Below, in pieces: positions 1-7,823 of a DNA stretch of 64,000 nucleotides. Positions within the stretch are counted from its first letter, which is position 1; every line of letters starts with the position of its first letter. The position numbers and the translations under genes are program-made. The notes beneath the pieces are model-generated. The model made no database searches. It saw only the letters and a list, made by a program, of their open reading frames with translations, and was not told the origin of the DNA. This stretch comes from Effrenium voratum (lineage: Eukaryota; Sar; Dinophyceae; Suessiales; Symbiodiniaceae): positions 587,606 to 651,605 of the forward strand of contig CAUJNA010001247.1 in assembly GCA_963377175.1 (NCBI GenBank), written 5' to 3'.

Positions 1-1
1 T

Positions 2-535
2 AAAGAAGGTTTGAAAGTAGATAATGATAAAGAACCGTGTTGGTGGGATGAGTTCAATGTTGAAGATTTAGAAAGAGTTATAGAAACTCAAAATAAAATA
101 ATTGAATACCAGAAAAAACAAGGAACGAAGAAATTATTTAATATTTTGGTAATTTTGGATGATGTATCTGATAATCCAGCAATAACAAGAAATAACAAAT
201 TGTTAAATTCTTTATTTTGTAGAGGTCGTCATAGTGGAATATCAACACTTGTAAGTCTTCAAAAATCATCAACCGTACCACCAATTATTAGGGTAAATAT
301 AAGTCATTTGTTTTATTATAAAGTTAGAAATTTTAAAGAGATAGAAATATTGCAAGATGAATTATCAGCAATTGTTAGAAGCGATAATTTACATGAAAGC
401 AAGAAACTAATTTATAAAATATATGAGACTGCCACTGATGAACCGCATAGTTTTTTATATATTAACCTTTTAGAAAAGAACCCAGATAAAATGTTTATGA
501 AAAAGTTTTCTCAATATTTGAAAATTACTAATTAA
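2..535 (+). CDS. A32/FtsK-HerA-type genome packaging ATPase, C-terminal part (5' cut by window edge)
   Basis: The reading frame is open to the first base, so the start and the Walker A loop lie outside the window. Visible are a hydrophobic strand ending in Asp-Asp (ILVILDD, Walker B), then GRHSGISTLVSLQ. That second motif is typical of the sensor region that follows Walker B in A32-like packaging ATPases of Polintons, virophages and NCLDVs. The Arg-x-Asn pair after it (IIRVNISHLF) also fits the family. The protein would pump viral DNA into the preformed capsid. It is followed after 41 nt by the F-box-like gene on the same strand, across an AT-rich period-8 repeat. The TTG at 11 is not a credible start; the gene simply continues leftward. 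Confidence 0.85.
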   Translation, partial: KEGLKVDNDKEPCWWDEFNVEDLERVIETQNKIIEYQKKQGTKKLFNILVILDDVSDNPAITRNNKLLNSLFCRGRHSGISTLVSLQKSSTVPPIIRVNISHLFYYKVRNFKEIEILQDELSAIVRSDNLHESKKLIYKIYETATDEPHSFLYINLLEKNPDKMFMKKFSQYLKITN

Positions 536-562
536 ATAATTAAATAATTAAATAATTAAATA
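531..562. repeat. Period-8 AT repeat after the ATPase stop
   Basis: Four tandem copies of ATTAAATA overlap the ATPase stop codon and fill most of the 41-nt spacer before the next gene. They could act as 3'-end or promoter DNA for the flanking genes. Confidence 0.7.
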
Positions 563-576
563 TATATTAATATTAT

Positions 577-1065
577 ATGATATTTTATGATTTACCAATA
601 GAAATTAAAGACATAGTATTATCTTATAGTTTAGGCGATGTTAGATTATTAAAAATAAAAAATAATAATATTATTAAAAATTATATTAATAAATTTAAAC
701 CAGTATATAAGTCTTACAAATTAAATAACCTAGATTGTTTTGAAATTGATAATATCAATATTAATAATGGATTATCATATGTTTTTAATTTAAGTGAGTT
801 AGATAAATTACATAAAATATATACACCATTAAATTTATTAATTGAATATGGGTTAATTATTACATCTACATCATCTAAATGTTTGAATCAAGATCGTTTT
901 CGTACTATAACATCAAATAATTTATTTGATATTTATTATTATCTTAATAAATATCTTTATGAAATTGAATTAGTGTATAATGATAATATGGTTAATTTTA
1001 TTTCATTACAAGTAAAAAAAATAACTATTAAAGTCATCAATGATGACTTTTATAAATATTTTTAA
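577..1065 (+). CDS. Uncharacterised protein with F-box-like N-terminus
   Basis: 162 aa, rich in Asn, Ile and Lys. The first 18 residues (M-I-F-Y-D-L-P-I-E-I-K-D-I-V-L-S-Y) resemble the opening helix of F-box proteins (LPxEIxxxIL). Such short F-box-like N-termini are common in large DNA viruses, where they can connect a target to the SCF ubiquitin ligase. No recognisable repeat domain follows, so the target-binding part is unknown and the F-box call rests on one short motif. The start is the first ATG after the ATPase spacer. The stop codon lies inside a 17-bp-arm hairpin shared with the convergent gene downstream. Confidence 0.55.
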   Translation: MIFYDLPIEIKDIVLSYSLGDVRLLKIKNNNIIKNYINKFKPVYKSYKLNNLDCFEIDNININNGLSYVFNLSELDKLHKIYTPLNLLIEYGLIITSTSSKCLNQDRFRTITSNNLFDIYYYLNKYLYEIELVYNDNMVNFISLQVKKITIKVINDDFYKYF

Positions 1066-1107
1066 ATTAATAATATTAATATATTTTTTGTAATATTATT
1101 AATTTAA
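1062..1107. terminator. Perfect 17-bp hairpin between convergent genes
   Basis: Arms 1062-1078 and 1091-1107 are perfectly complementary, with a 12-nt loop. The left arm covers the stop codon of the rightward gene (1063-1065). The right arm ends 3 nt before the stop of the leftward gene (1111-1113), so one palindrome can mark the 3' end of both transcripts. Confidence 0.75.
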
Positions 1108-1110
1108 AAT

Positions 1111-1323
1111 TCAAAATAATGAATACGAACAGAGATTGAGAGCAGGTAATTTATATATTAATTTGTCACATTTAGTTGCCTCTAGTTTTTCTAATCGTTC
1201 ACTCACTTGCTTAATTGCTTTCAACTGTAATTTATCAATATTACTTAAATCTAATTTTTCTATATCAATATCATTAATTTTATCAATAGATGAAGTTTCA
1301 ACATTACTATTTGAATTACCCAT
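1111..1323 (-). CDS. Small MGNSNS protein, candidate N-myristoylated
   Basis: 70 aa beginning M-G-N-S-N-S, which matches the N-myristoyltransferase consensus (Gly2, Ser/Thr at position 6). The middle (about residues 14-50) is a charged helix rich in Leu, Ile, Asp and Lys that could form a coiled coil. The tail is short and contains Cys. Myristoylated small proteins in other DNA viruses sit on membranes or inner capsid layers, but nothing here fixes the role. An open frame also exists on the opposite strand over nearly the same bases. I prefer this strand for the strong N-terminal signal, the neighbouring leftward genes and the hairpin at its 3' end. Confidence 0.5.
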   Translation of the reverse strand: MGNSNSNVETSSIDKINDIDIEKLDLSNIDKLQLKAIKQVSERLEKLEATKCDKLIYKLPALNLCSYSLF

Positions 1324-1352
1324 TATATATTATTTATTTAGATTATAATATA

Positions 1353-1411
1353 ATACAATAATAAATATTCAAAGATATGCCATACAATAATAAATATTCA
1401 AAGAGATATGC
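1353..1411. repeat. Tandem duplication of about 29 bp at the 3' end of the zinc/TM gene
   Basis: The copies at 1353-1380 and 1382-1411 share ATACAATAATAAATATTCAA and differ by a 2-nt insertion. The stop codon of the leftward gene (1369-1371) lies in the first copy, so the duplication changed or extended the C-terminus. Confidence 0.6.
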
Positions 1412-1698
1412 AAAGGAATTAGAATAGGCCAACAAAAAACCCACGCAATAGGAGCACATATTTTATCACACTTCACCACTCGTCTGTCAAATTCCTCTTC
1501 TCTTCTTTGTCTTTTTAATTCTTTAATTTTTTCATCAAATTTAGAATGACTAAAATCACATTCTTTATTATTACATTTATCTAATGTAAATTCATCTTTA
1601 TTTAATTTAGTAATTTTACAACCACAATAACAAATTTTTTCTCTCATACTATCATTCTTAAATAATACTTCTATTTTAACTTTTCTGTCAATGTCCAT
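1369..1698 (-). CDS. Small zinc-ribbon-like protein with C-terminal hydrophobic segment
   Basis: 109 aa. Residues about 23-27 (CYCGC) and 42-47 (CNNKEC) form two paired-cysteine knuckles about 15 residues apart, as in a zinc ribbon. A charged helix rich in Arg, Lys and Glu follows (about 56-75). The C-terminus has an aromatic-rich hydrophobic stretch (about 81-103, with ICAPIAWVFCWPILIP) long enough to cross a membrane. The architecture suggests a membrane-anchored zinc protein. I do not recognise a family. It lies downstream of the fibre gene on the same strand, across an AT-rich spacer. Confidence 0.5.
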   Translation of the reverse strand: MDIDRKVKIEVLFKNDSMREKICYCGCKITKLNKDEFTLDKCNNKECDFSHSKFDEKIKELKRQRREEEFDRRVVKCDKICAPIAWVFCWPILIPLHISLNIYYCMAYL

Positions 1699-1772
1699 AT
1701 ATATATCTAGATATATTAATTATTTATTTATTTATTTATTTATTTATATATTTATATATTTTTATATTTAAA
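1699..1772. promoter_or_regulatory. AT-only spacer with palindrome and TTTA repeat
   Basis: This spacer lies between the fibre stop and the zinc/TM gene start, both read leftward. It contains a perfect 16-bp palindrome (1701-1716, ATATATCTAGATATAT) just upstream of the start codon, and a run of about seven TTTA units. It may serve as 3' end for the fibre and promoter for the zinc/TM gene. Confidence 0.45.
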
Positions 1773-3632
1773 TTATTTATTTTTTTCTTTTTTAAATTCC
1801 TTAATTTCTTTTTCAAGTTTATCTACTTTATCATTTAATTCTAATACTGCTTTATGAACTAACACGGGTAAAACTAAATAATTTAATCCTAAATACTCTC
1901 TGTCTTTACTAACAACATTTTCAAATTCTTTCGGGATTGCTTTTAATACTTCATCTGCTATATATCCTATATGAGTTTTACCGCCATCATTTCTATCGTG
2001 TCTTTTAAACTTCTTCGGTTTAAATTTCTTAATAACATTCATACAATTAGATTTGATATTGTCTATATCATATTTCAATCTTGAATCAGATGAATCCACA
2101 AACGTTCCGTTGATGGTTACTGTTGTTGCTGTTAAATCTATATTAGTTCCTGTTGATGGTTCAATTAAATTACATAACATTTTTTTCGTTCCTGCAACTG
2201 TTACATTTTCATTAAAAGTCGATGGAGCATTATTTGTAAAACTTTCAGTATTTACTGTAGTTCCAAATGTCTTATCAATAGATAATAAAACTGAAGGTGT
2301 ACTTGAAGCATCTGAAACTCTAAACGCAGTGTTTGATGTTCTGAATATTACATCAATTGTAGATAAATTAGTTCCATCATGATAAGTTGATATTTCACTT
2401 GTTCCCATTTTAATATCAGTTCCAGTAGTCATTGAAATATTATTCAAAAATGAAACCGTTGTTAAATCAAATGATTGAATGGTATTAGTTGCTAAATATG
2501 CATTTTGAACTGCTAAGTTAGTATCAACAGTTACTAATGTTCCACCATTAGGCGCTATATGATTACTTCTTAATGCTCCATTAGTTTTAACATAAACATC
2601 ATCAGCAAATAAATTACCCATTACATCAACAGTAGAAGTGTTAAAAGTCCATCCAGTAGAAATATTAACTGCTCCAACTATGTTAGATTGAACAGCAGGG
2701 TCTCCACAAATGAACCTAATTGAAGAATTAGCATCACTATTCCTCATATCAAAAGATGAAAAAGCACTAACATATCTATATAATTCACAATTTGTATCAA
2801 TTGTTAATTTACCATCAGTAGCAATATTAACATTATCACAATTAACATCAGCATTCGTATAAATATTACCTAAAACATCAATAGGTTTACTAAAAATAGT
2901 TTTATTAACCACTTTATCGCACATCATATATTGATTAGAAGCATTTGAAATATCACCAACACTAATGGCTACAAAATCATTATGAGACATATATAAACCT
3001 TCTATAGCATCAGGAGTATATCTTCGTATTGAACCATTATTATTAAAATTCAAATATGAACCATTGTTAAGATTTACTGCCTTGTCAGTCCCTATAAAAT
3101 CAACTGCATCAGTAAATCTCGATTTTCCGGCACAGTTTAAAACATAACCATTAACACCAACAGCACCTAAACCAAACCTATCTTTTACCCACACTCTTCC
3201 AACATTAGCATCTCCTATCTGTGTTTCCCATTGTCCTCCAGAGCTACTCATCCACATTCTGCCATCTCTATTAATATTGAACTCTCTATTAAACATTTGA
3301 AAAGTCATTTGCAATCCAACATTAGGCGACGATGTAGTCCTAAACTTATTACATATTATAGAACCAGTAGTCAACATATTTAAATTACTGTGTAAAGTTG
3401 TATTATCACTAAAATTAATAGCACCTGCTACTGATTGAGCGTTAGTATCTATTTTATCTAACTTTTGTCCTAATGATGTATCCTGTGAATTATTGCTAGT
3501 AATTATTGAGTTGATTGTGTTTGTATTTCCTGTTATTAATCCTGCTAAATTATCTGACTGTAAAACATATCTACTATCAGAACCTGTTATATCTAAAATA
3601 GATGAACAGAAAATAAACCTGATACTTGTAAA
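1773..3632 (-). CDS. Tail-fibre-like protein, C-terminal part with S74 intramolecular chaperone
   Basis: This frame is open from 3632 to the stop at 1773 and continues the fibre begun at 4561 after a frameshift between 3632 and 3593. An A-run at 3610-3613 is a candidate site. The long middle is Asn/Thr/Ser-rich and beta-prone, as in trimeric fibre shafts. The last 105 residues (1776-2090) start with SDSRLKYDI and continue through GGKTHIGYIADEV to a terminal coiled coil. This is the endosialidase-type chaperone (Peptidase_S74), whose SDxRLK serine-lysine pair cleaves the domain off once the trimer has folded. It probably forms a host-recognition spike on the capsid. A separate start at the ATG at 3377 is less likely, because the upstream residues also read as fibre. 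Confidence 0.8.
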   Translation of the reverse strand, partial: FTSIRFIFCSSILDITGSDSRYVLQSDNLAGLITGNTNTINSIITSNNSQDTSLGQKLDKIDTNAQSVAGAINFSDNTTLHSNLNMLTTGSIICNKFRTTSSPNVGLQMTFQMFNREFNINRDGRMWMSSSGGQWETQIGDANVGRVWVKDRFGLGAVGVNGYVLNCAGKSRFTDAVDFIGTDKAVNLNNGSYLNFNNNGSIRRYTPDAIEGLYMSHNDFVAISVGDISNASNQYMMCDKVVNKTIFSKPIDVLGNIYTNADVNCDNVNIATDGKLTIDTNCELYRYVSAFSSFDMRNSDANSSIRFICGDPAVQSNIVGAVNISTGWTFNTSTVDVMGNLFADDVYVKTNGALRSNHIAPNGGTLVTVDTNLAVQNAYLATNTIQSFDLTTVSFLNNISMTTGTDIKMGTSEISTYHDGTNLSTIDVIFRTSNTAFRVSDASSTPSVLLSIDKTFGTTVNTESFTNNAPSTFNENVTVAGTKKMLCNLIEPSTGTNIDLTATTVTINGTFVDSSDSRLKYDIDNIKSNCMNVIKKFKPKKFKRHDRNDGGKTHIGYIADEVLKAIPKEFENVVSKDREYLGLNYLVLPVLVHKAVLELNDKVDKLEKEIKEFKKEKNK

Positions 3633-4561
3633 TTAGATAATATTGTAGTATTATGATTTAATAATATTTTATCATTTTGAAAAGTTGAAGAATTATTAAT
3701 TTCTACATCTCCAAAACCTCTTTGATTTAAAAACATAGTTGCTCCACTTAAATTTCCATAAACATAGCAATCAAAATAATTATTATACATTTCAAAGAAA
3801 TTATTATAATTTCCAAATTCTGCTATTTTAAAAATTGAAGTAGTTGTTATATTATGAACTAATGTATTATTCAATACTGATGTATTTAATTTATCTGTTA
3901 ATAAATTATTAGTTGTTATTTTATTGTAATATAAATTACTATCAAATGAACCTGTTTGTAATTGAGATATTAAATGAGAATTTGATGAAATATTATTAAA
4001 ATTAGTTGATACAGTAGAATTCAAATTATTTATTAAATTTGTATTTGATGAAATATTATTAAAATTTGTATTAATTAAATTAGAATTTGAAGAAATATTA
4101 TTAAAATTAGTTGTCATAGTAGAATTTAAATTATTTATTAAATGTGTATTTGATGAAATATTATTAAAATTTGTATTAATTAAATTAGTATTTGAAGAAA
4201 TATTATTAAAATTAGTTGTCATAGTAGAATTTAAATTATTTATTAAACTTGTATTTAATGAAATATTATTAAAATTTGTATTTGAAGTTATTGTCAGATT
4301 ACCTATTAAAAAAGAATTTGAACTAATATTATTTGATAATACATTAATTTCTGTTTTGTCATATGTTTCAGTTATATCATAAAAATTAGCGTTTATCTGT
4401 TCCTTTGTGTAAGTATCTGCTTGGTCTGCTTTACTATCTAATACTGTTTGAATGTCAGATTTACTCGCGTAAAGGTCTTCTATATCATTGACTGCTCCAT
4501 CTTTTACTTGCCTAATTCTATTTGCTGTAATATCAAAGATATTCATTAAGTTTTTGCTCAT
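3593..4561 (-). CDS. Tail-fibre-like protein, N-terminal part with about 35-residue repeats
   Basis: 322 aa as read. The N-terminal 75 residues, with YASKSDIQTVLDSKAD and TYTKEQI, look like the linker modules of phage tail fibres. From about residue 80 to 200 there are imperfect repeats built on NFNNISSNTNLI and NNLNSTM. The DNA repeats with a period of about 105 bp (for example 4098 and 4203). Such evenly spaced Asn/Ile/Leu repeats suit a trimeric coiled coil or beta-prism shaft. The frame ends at 3593 in a short tail that replaces the expected continuation, so the gene is split from its S74 C-terminus by one indel. Together the parts would make about 920 residues. It lies directly downstream of the major capsid gene, which suits a late virion protein. 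Confidence 0.75.
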   Translation of the reverse strand: MSKNLMNIFDITANRIRQVKDGAVNDIEDLYASKSDIQTVLDSKADQADTYTKEQINANFYDITETYDKTEINVLSNNISSNSFLIGNLTITSNTNFNNISLNTSLINNLNSTMTTNFNNISSNTNLINTNFNNISSNTHLINNLNSTMTTNFNNISSNSNLINTNFNNISSNTNLINNLNSTVSTNFNNISSNSHLISQLQTGSFDSNLYYNKITTNNLLTDKLNTSVLNNTLVHNITTTSIFKIAEFGNYNNFFEMYNNYFDCYVYGNLSGATMFLNQRGFGDVEINNSSTFQNDKILLNHNTTILSNLQVSGLFSVHLF

Positions 4562-4568
4562 AATATTA

Positions 4569-4596
4569 TATTATTAATTAGAAAATTAATAATATC
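4569..4596. terminator. 12-bp hairpin after the major capsid gene
   Basis: The arms 4569-4580 and 4585-4596 are perfectly complementary with a 4-nt loop. The hairpin starts 12 nt after the capsid stop codon and ends 7 nt before the fibre start, on the same transcript strand. Confidence 0.7.
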
Positions 4597-4608
4597 ATAT
4601 TTTTTATT

Positions 4609-6027
4609 TTAATCATAAAATGTTACAGAATTTGAACGGATTTCAAGTATACATTCATGAACCATATGAATATACATCCGTTCTGGCATAATACCTTCTG
4701 GATGAAATTGATTTCCAGTTCCATATAAAAATGCTCCATCAAGAGGTCGAATTTTTACTACCATATTTGAATTATTTTTTAAATTCATACCAGTATACGC
4801 TGCTGATTCTAATTTTTGTAGATTAAATCCAAACATAAATGCTTGTGTTTTATAATCCTCGCTTCTAACCAACAATGGATTGTCGGCACAATGCATTAAG
4901 TGAACATATGCTTCACGAACACCTTGAATTTCTTGACTTGGAATGACTTGATTACCAATAACCAATGAAGCGGTTAAATCATATTCTGAATTATAATATC
5001 CAGAATCAACCTTATCGCCCTGCTGTGACAATGGATGATATAGCGAGTTGTATTCTTTAAGAATTGGTCCAAATGAACCCACATAACCTTTGTCTGATGT
5101 ATTAGAAAATGAAATAAATATTTTATTTAATTTAGATACATTCCTTACAATAGTTGTGAATATTTCACTAGATTTAGATGTTGTTTGTTCTTGCATTGTT
5201 TCAGTTTCAAAAGTAATTGGAAGTGAACCAGTTTCTAAAATTTTTGAATATTCGGCATATAGAGAATCGTCAAGCGAATAAACTCCCGTCGCTTTAATGA
5301 CTGGTTTTTTTATTGCCCAGCTGTTAGAAGTATTTGTAGCAGTGAAAAGAGTAGTTGCACCTTGTGCAATAATTGGTAGTTTAGCATCATTCACTAAATA
5401 TAATTCTATGGTTATAGGACAATAAGATAGCGGTATCCAGTTTTCACAAGTCTTAAAGCATTTCAAATTCATATCATAAAATACATTAGCACTTTTACCT
5501 TTGGCAATTCCTCGTTTGTTAGAAGTCGTCACACCCCTTTGAACGCTTGTTGTTGTGTTAGTTCCGGTTACTTGCGAATATGTTAAAAATCTAACATCGT
5601 TATTATTAAATGAATTTCCAAAACCTAAAACTTCATCTGCTCTTTTTGCTTCTGATGTTTTAAGTAAATCTTTCATAGCATCAGCACGAGATGTAGAATT
5701 CAAATCACACACTATTACATCTCCCATCATCACTCTCACTCTTGAAAAGAATGCACCAGCGGATATGGGGCGTAGTTCAGCTTCAGCATTGGTTGGTTCA
5801 GTATTTTCTAGTGTAAATCCTAATAATATGGTAGGAAGTGAAATCCATTGATTAGGTGGTCCAGTAATGTTAAATCTAATTACTGAATTTGTATCAGCGG
5901 TATAAGTAGAAACCGATGAAGGGTAAAAGTTTTTACTTTCTTTTGACCGAACATAAGAACCGCCATCTTTTAATTTAAATCTTAAATTCTTTTCAACAAG
6001 GACATCTTCAATATCTAGTGTTTCCAT
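4609..6027 (-). CDS. Major capsid protein (double jelly-roll type, Polinton/PLV-like)
   Basis: 472 aa. I assign it from its sequence style, length and neighbours. The N-terminal part is strand-rich (SVIRFNITGPPNQWISLPTI, then LLGFTLEN). It is followed by alternating beta segments and loops, a long Asn/Ser/Thr-rich central loop and a C-terminus with FHPEGIMPERMYIHMV. PLV and Polinton capsid proteins are typically 450-650 aa with two jelly rolls, and form the pseudo-hexameric capsomers of an icosahedral shell. No signal peptide or membrane segment is seen. It is flanked by the fibre gene downstream and a small basic gene plus the lipase-like gene upstream. A structure prediction showing two jelly rolls would settle it. 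Confidence 0.75.
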   Translation of the reverse strand: METLDIEDVLVEKNLRFKLKDGGSYVRSKESKNFYPSSVSTYTADTNSVIRFNITGPPNQWISLPTILLGFTLENTEPTNAEAELRPISAGAFFSRVRVMMGDVIVCDLNSTSRADAMKDLLKTSEAKRADEVLGFGNSFNNNDVRFLTYSQVTGTNTTTSVQRGVTTSNKRGIAKGKSANVFYDMNLKCFKTCENWIPLSYCPITIELYLVNDAKLPIIAQGATTLFTATNTSNSWAIKKPVIKATGVYSLDDSLYAEYSKILETGSLPITFETETMQEQTTSKSSEIFTTIVRNVSKLNKIFISFSNTSDKGYVGSFGPILKEYNSLYHPLSQQGDKVDSGYYNSEYDLTASLVIGNQVIPSQEIQGVREAYVHLMHCADNPLLVRSEDYKTQAFMFGFNLQKLESAAYTGMNLKNNSNMVVKIRPLDGAFLYGTGNQFHPEGIMPERMYIHMVHECILEIRSNSVTFYD

Positions 6028-6036
6028 AACTTATAT

Positions 6037-6076
6037 ATTTAATAATAGAAAAATATTCATTATTCTATTATTAAAT
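6037..6076. terminator. 14-bp hairpin touching the stop of the small basic gene
   Basis: The arms 6037-6050 and 6063-6076 are perfectly complementary with a 12-nt loop. The outer base of the right arm is the last base of the stop codon (6076-6078) of the leftward gene upstream. The remaining 9 nt lead to the capsid start. Confidence 0.7.
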
Positions 6077-6267
6077 TATTTTATTTTAAAGTGTGAATAA
6101 TCTATAACTTCTTTTTTAGATTTTTTATTTAATAGTTTTTTAGATTTATTTTTAATATTATTATGTTCAACCTTATAATTAGGTTCGTCTTCTACAATCT
6201 TTTTAATGTCTTCATAACTGACTTTCTTTTTAGGATTTATAGTATTTTTTATATCATTATTAGGCAT
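6076..6267 (-). CDS. Small basic protein of unknown function
   Basis: 63 aa, strongly basic, with many Lys and Asn and no cysteine. The C-terminal half carries Lys clusters (KNKSKKLLNKKSKKE). Its position just upstream of the major capsid gene suggests a small virion or DNA-condensing protein, but this is only position and charge. It sits 11 nt downstream of the lipase-like gene on the same strand, probably one transcription unit. I do not recognise a family. Confidence 0.5.
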   Translation of the reverse strand: MPNNDIKNTINPKKKVSYEDIKKIVEDEPNYKVEHNNIKNKSKKLLNKKSKKEVIDYSHFKIK

Positions 6268-6278
6268 TATATATAAGA

Positions 6279-6935
6279 CTACAAAATTTCCTTTACAGGT
6301 TCAATGCTTCTTGATACGTCCTTGCCAGTATCACCATATAATGAGTGTTGATGATTTGTTAATGGGTTAAAACCTCCTCTATTTGATGTTATACTGCCTC
6401 TATCTAAAATACTGACTATATCTCCAAAATTTCGTATGCTTGTGTAGTTGTCATCGTTTTTGTTTGACATTGAAATAAAAGGAGCACCGTAAGTAGTTAA
6501 TCTAATATTTCTATCAGGATTTTCTTTTAAATATTTAGCACTCGCACTACTACCCAATGAATGTGAAATAACTTCACTAATATTATGGTTTTCATCAAGT
6601 ATATCGCTAATATCTCTATATCTTTCACTGAATGAACTTAAGCCAAATGGAATTGTAATATCACTTAAAATATCATTAATATTTGATTTAATATTAGACT
6701 TACCAAAAGTCCCAGCAACATATAGTTTATTATTATCTAAATAATAACCTTTACCATTTGTATATGCTTTGTTTAATCCTTCTGTGTCAGATAAATTATT
6801 ATTATATTTAGGTTTGAATAATGACTTTTCTTGTTGAATTTCATTAATTATTTTTCTATACATTTGACTATGACCTTGATGAAGTGGATTGTATGATTTT
6901 AATTTTCCTTCTTTTAAATAATATTTATTCTTCAT
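6279..6935 (-). CDS. Lipase-like alpha/beta hydrolase
   Basis: 218 aa. Residues 121-130 (EVISHSLGSS) form the nucleophile elbow of lipase_3-type enzymes (usually GHSLGG), with Ser126 as the likely nucleophile. The first glycine of GxSxG is replaced by Ser124. Downstream, LTTYGAPF (147-153) matches the strand after the elbow, FGDIVSILD offers the acid (Asp172), and NHQHSLYG offers the histidine (194-201). All three catalytic residues are therefore in family order. It would cleave lipid esters, perhaps to breach a host membrane at entry or exit. It sits in the leftward block with the capsid and fibre genes, so a virion-associated role is plausible. The altered elbow leaves room for an inactive, structural role. 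Confidence 0.65.
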   Translation of the reverse strand: MKNKYYLKEGKLKSYNPLHQGHSQMYRKIINEIQQEKSLFKPKYNNNLSDTEGLNKAYTNGKGYYLDNNKLYVAGTFGKSNIKSNINDILSDITIPFGLSSFSERYRDISDILDENHNISEVISHSLGSSASAKYLKENPDRNIRLTTYGAPFISMSNKNDDNYTSIRNFGDIVSILDRGSITSNRGGFNPLTNHQHSLYGDTGKDVSRSIEPVKEIL

Positions 6936-6983
6936 TATATTAATTATTGATATTTTTTTATCTAATTAATTAATATAAATATA
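6936..6983. promoter_or_regulatory. Divergent promoter region between lipase-like and minor capsid genes
   Basis: These 48 nt are almost pure A/T and separate two start codons pointing away from each other. They must hold promoters for both the leftward structural block and the rightward block. They contain a T-run and repeated TAATTAAT. The CTTAAAGA motif seen before three other genes is absent here, which suits a different (late) expression class. Confidence 0.55.
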
Positions 6984-7478
6984 ATGAACTTTCGTAAAAT
7001 ATATATTGATACACGACATAGAAATCTAAATGAAAGTTTAAGCACTTCTGACTTTGTTATAGATTTACCAGAAACACAAGAAACAGGAGCAAATACAAAA
7101 CTATATGTTCATGAATTATCACTACCTAATACTATTTATCCTATTGAAGAAAATGTAAATAATAGATTATATTTAACATTAGGAGGAATATTAACAGGAG
7201 CGCCAGTATATTATTTTATTGTAGCACCAGATAAAGGTAGTTATGTAGGTAGTGAATTAGCAACCGAATTACAAAATAAATTGAATACTGCTACTAATGG
7301 AACTGATGGAAATAGTGACTTTTTTAGTTGTAGTTATTCATTAAAAACAAATACTATAACTATAACTGTTAATTATGTTTCTTACTTTTTCGTAATTCAT
7401 ACGGATAAAGAATTGCAAACTTACAGTTTTAGTGTTGATTATGACAGAAGCCACACAATGTCTATTAACAATTTTTAG
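6984..7478 (+). CDS. Minor capsid (penton-type) protein, N-terminal part
   Basis: 164 aa as read. The N-terminus (RKIYIDTRHRN, then SDFVIDLPE and ELSLPNTIYPIEENVN) resembles the vertex/minor capsid proteins next to major capsid genes in Polintons and PLVs. In that family this is a single jelly-roll protein that fills the five-fold vertices. The frame ends at a TAG at 7476-7478, immediately after a run of five T (7472-7476). The next frame continues with matching sequence, so one missing base has split the gene. This is the first gene of the rightward block, opposite the lipase-like gene. Confidence 0.65.
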   Translation: MNFRKIYIDTRHRNLNESLSTSDFVIDLPETQETGANTKLYVHELSLPNTIYPIEENVNNRLYLTLGGILTGAPVYYFIVAPDKGSYVGSELATELQNKLNTATNGTDGNSDFFSCSYSLKTNTITITVNYVSYFFVIHTDKELQTYSFSVDYDRSHTMSINNF

Positions 7479-7810
7479 GAAACACTGAAAAAATCAATTT
7501 TGCGCCTGACCCTTTCGTTAGTGGGTTTGTTAATTTATTACCAATGAAAAATATTTACTTAACCAGTGATAGTTTAACTAATGGAAATCAATTAACACCT
7601 TATGGAGTTGGCCGTGTATTAAAGAAAATTCCTATTACTGCTGGATTTGGAAATGTAATCTATGATAATGAGATTTTAATGAATGACGCTAATGATGTTT
7701 CAATGAGACATTTAAGACGCTTACATTTTAAATATGTTGATAGTTTTGGTAAAACTGTAGATTTACATGGGGCAGATTCGTCCTTCTCCCTTACCTTTGT
7801 TGAGAGTTGA
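7472..7810 (+). CDS. Minor capsid (penton-type) protein, C-terminal part
   Basis: The frame continues without a stop from the T-run at 7472 to the stop at 7808-7810. An internal ATG at 7544 gives an 88-aa reading, but the residues before it (NTEKINFAPDPF, then VSGFVNLLP) clearly belong to the same protein. The segments RVLKKIPITAGFGNVIYDNE and LRRLHFKYVDSFG are what I would expect at the C-terminal end of the minor capsid family. Together the two parts give about 275 residues, a normal length. Nothing suggests programmed frameshifting beyond the short T-run, so an indel is the simplest reading. Confidence 0.6.
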   Translation, partial: FLGNTEKINFAPDPFVSGFVNLLPMKNIYLTSDSLTNGNQLTPYGVGRVLKKIPITAGFGNVIYDNEILMNDANDVSMRHLRRLHFKYVDSFGKTVDLHGADSSFSLTFVES

Positions 7811-7823
7811 AAAGCATATAATC

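Noticed and set aside
11..20. TTG as start of the ATPase gene
   Set aside because: The frame is open to the window edge and the Walker A region is missing, so the gene begins outside.
1136..1348. Rightward 70-codon frame opposite the MGNSNS gene
   Set aside because: It overlaps almost completely, lacks family features and runs against the flanking leftward genes; the reverse strand has the better start and 3' hairpin.
4609..6027. Open frames on the + strand inside the major capsid gene (5090-5281, 5555-5851)
   Set aside because: Antisense shadows of a clearly coding leftward gene.
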